Source of the DNA: Archangium sp.
GTDB lineage: Bacteria > Myxococcota > Myxococcia > Myxococcales > Myxococcaceae
Direction: 5' to 3'
NCBI GenBank assembly: GCA_016793585.1
Contig: JAEUJR010000106.1
Location: forward strand, 1-15,700
Length of the DNA: 15,700 nucleotides
Positions 14,629-15,700 of this stretch are shown piece after piece (position 1 is the first letter of the stretch; each line of letters starts with the position of its first letter). Below the pieces are notes generated by a model. That model did not search any database. It saw nothing but the letters and a program-made list of their open reading frames with translations, and had not been told where the DNA came from. The position numbers and the translations under genes are program-made.

Positions 14629-15342
14629 TCACGCCCCCGCTCCACGCGACGCGAGCTCGTTCACGCTCTTCTCGCAGCGCTCGAGCAGGCCGAGGCGTTC
14701 GTCGAGCAGCCCGTTCCAGAAGTGGCCGATGGGCCCCGCGATGCCGGCGCCGAAGGCCACGCCGTACAGCGTCGCGAGCAGCGCCAGCGACATGGCCGCG
14801 CCGATGTTCAGGTTCTCCGACGACATGTTCTTGAAGAGCTGAATCATGCCCGTGATGGTGCCGACCATTCCGAACGCGGGCCCGAGCTTCGAGAGCATCT
14901 CCCAGTTGTGAATGGCGGGCTGCCAGTCGCTGATCTCGTCGTGGCGCAGCTCGGTGAAGACCTTCGCGCTCGAGGCCTCGGGCGCACGCTGGAGCAAGAG
15001 CTCGAGCACGTGCTTCGTCGACGAGTACGACGACTTCTCGGCGAGCGCAACGGCGGCGCTGCGTTGGCCGTTCTTCCAGAGCGTGCAGAGCTCTTCGCGC
15101 TCCTTCTCCATCGTCTCGGTGGTGGCGTGGAACGAGCGCAGGCCGGGCACGAGCTCCTTCAGGGCGAGCACGGTGCGCAGGGCGTTGCGGGCCGACGACG
15201 ACAACAGCACCGCCGACGACGAGCCGACGACGACCATGATGAGCGCGTGAAGATCGAACGCCGAGACGGCGCGAGTCGAGTCGCGATCGGCGAAGCCAAA
15301 CCACACGATGAATGCGAGCACGGCGATTCCGAGCAGCTGCAC
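14629..15342 (-). CDS. MotA-type proton-channel stator subunit
   Basis: The GTG at 15342 is preceded by AAGGAGA with a four-base spacer and gives 237 residues; the longer frame from 15414 overlaps the TPR gene with unlikely sequence. Four transmembrane segments are visible at about 1-18, 31-50, 147-170 and 180-203, with a charged cytoplasmic loop (51-146), as in MotA. The third and fourth helices carry the family signature: SKLGPAFGMVGTITGMIQL, then IGAAMSLALLATLYGVAFG and IAGPIGHF. The prolines at 155 and 204 match positions that are essential in E. coli MotA (Pro173 and Pro222). MotA pentamers surround a MotB dimer and turn on proton flow. The MotB-like partner is encoded immediately downstream, 1 base away. 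The short tail after helix four distinguishes it from Zorya ZorA, which has a long cytoplasmic coiled tail. Confidence 0.9.
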   Translation of the reverse strand: MQLLGIAVLAFIVWFGFADRDSTRAVSAFDLHALIMVVVGSSSAVLLSSSARNALRTVLALKELVPGLRSFHATTETMEKEREELCTLWKNGQRSAAVALAEKSSYSSTKHVLELLLQRAPEASSAKVFTELRHDEISDWQPAIHNWEMLSKLGPAFGMVGTITGMIQLFKNMSSENLNIGAAMSLALLATLYGVAFGAGIAGPIGHFWNGLLDERLGLLERCEKSVNELASRGAGA

Positions 15343-15361
15343 GGTGTCTCCTTGAGGTTCG

Positions 15362-15700
15362 TCAGGGTTGCTGCCGGCGCAGCTCTTCGAGCTTCTTGCG
15401 CACGGCGGGGTCACTCTCGACGGCCTCGGCCGCCTCGTAGACTTCGATGGCCTTGTCGCGCTCGCCCATCATCAAGAGCAGCGACGCCTTGGCCCGCAGG
15501 AACTCGGGGTGCGACTTGTAGCGTTGCAGCACCGTCTCGCACCACTCGAGGGCCAGCGCGTAGTTGCCGGCGCGCGTGGCCTCCTGCATCAGGTTCTGCG
15601 CGCGCGTGATGGAAACGTCGGGCGCGTCTTCGTCGATCTTGAGACCGCGGGCGCGATAGGCCTCGACCAGCGCGGTGTCGGCCTTCGTCGGAGGCGGCGG
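15362..15700 (-). CDS. Tetratricopeptide-repeat protein (partial, 5' end outside window)
   Basis: The frame is open from the right edge to a TGA at 15362-15364, so at least 112 codons are present. The visible part starts with a Pro run, continues KADTALVEAYRARGLKIDED, and then has TPR-type helix pairs: AGNYALALEWCETVLQRY followed by HPEFLRAKASLLLMMGERD and KAIEVYEAAEAVESDP. These match the TPR consensus (G/A at position 8, Y at 11, A at 20, A at 27). TPR proteins act as docking scaffolds. An internal ATG at 15589 exists, but the homologous-looking sequence extends upstream, so the true start lies beyond the window. The gene ends 19 bases before the MotA-like start, making it the first visible member of the operon. 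It may be a cytosolic or lipid-anchored assembly factor of the complex. Confidence 0.75.
   Translation of the reverse strand, partial: PPPPTKADTALVEAYRARGLKIDEDAPDVSITRAQNLMQEATRAGNYALALEWCETVLQRYKSHPEFLRAKASLLLMMGERDKAIEVYEAAEAVESDPAVRKKLEELRRQQP

Larger units (their letters stand above)
6131..15700 (-). other. Coupled nine-gene operon: Mot stator, FliG-like membrane protein and envelope proteins
   Basis: Nine same-strand genes run from the right edge to 6131 with gaps of 19, 1, -1, 2, -11, -4, -4 and 22 bases (negative means overlap). Two junctions are GTGA, one is TGATG and one is an 11-base overlap, and several genes also carry a GGAG/GAGG site inside the gene before. This arrangement implies one transcript and fixed protein ratios. 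The products span inner membrane, periplasm and outer membrane, which fits a multi-part envelope complex driven by the MotA/MotB-type proton channel. The promoter lies outside the window to the right, and no internal promoter or terminator is evident. The far end abuts the stop codon of the opposing Omp85-like gene with no intervening base. Confidence 0.8.

Noticed and set aside
14004..15414. Zorya phage-defence pair (ZorA/ZorB)
   Set aside because: The MotA-like protein lacks ZorA's long cytoplasmic tail, and no zorC, zorD or zorE helicase/nuclease gene is nearby. The neighbours are envelope proteins.

Overview
The window is a very GC-rich, densely coding stretch of bacterial DNA. It has high-GC third codon positions, many GTG starts, almost no intergenic space, and many lipoproteins and secreted proteins of unknown family. 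This style, together with an AgmX/PglI-type (gliding-machinery) C-terminal domain and an Omp85 outer-membrane protein, suggests a Gram-negative delta-type bacterium, most likely Myxococcota. That assignment is inference from style and gene content; no marker gene is present. No gene-free stretch reaches 300 bases: the longest gaps are about 85-95 bases. I see no tRNA, rRNA, CRISPR array or insertion sequence.

Left part (1-6130), mostly + strand: the 5' end of an M28-like peptidase gene on the minus strand; a secreted protein of unknown function; a small SRPBCC/START-like protein; on the minus strand, a small single-pass membrane protein; a lipoprotein with a BsuPI-like domain; a SAM-dependent methyltransferase with an odd 5' end; a short lipoprotein; and an Omp85/BamA-type outer-membrane barrel with one apparent POTRA domain. 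These look like small independent units and not one pathway.

Right part (6131-15700), all minus strand: one tightly packed, translationally coupled operon of at least nine genes, read from the right edge leftwards. The order is a TPR protein (its 5' end lies outside the window), a MotA-type proton-channel subunit, a MotB-type stator subunit with an OmpA peptidoglycan-binding domain, a single-pass membrane protein whose cytoplasmic half resembles the middle and C-terminal domains of the flagellar rotor protein FliG, a 686-residue lipoprotein, a predicted outer-membrane barrel, a large exported helical protein, a single-pass protein with a TonB/AgmX-like C-terminal domain, and an exported protein with a DxNxD calcium-loop-like motif.

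The most interesting reading is that this operon encodes an ion-driven, envelope-spanning machine. It would have a Mot-type stator fixed to peptidoglycan, a FliG-like partner tethered directly in the inner membrane by its own signal peptide and transmembrane helix (in place of a separate FliF ring), and periplasmic and outer-membrane parts that could carry force or energy outward. No other flagellar gene is visible in the window. I do not recognise this gene arrangement as a described system. The charged torque residues of FliG appear to be missing in my hand alignment, so the mechanism may differ from flagellar rotation.
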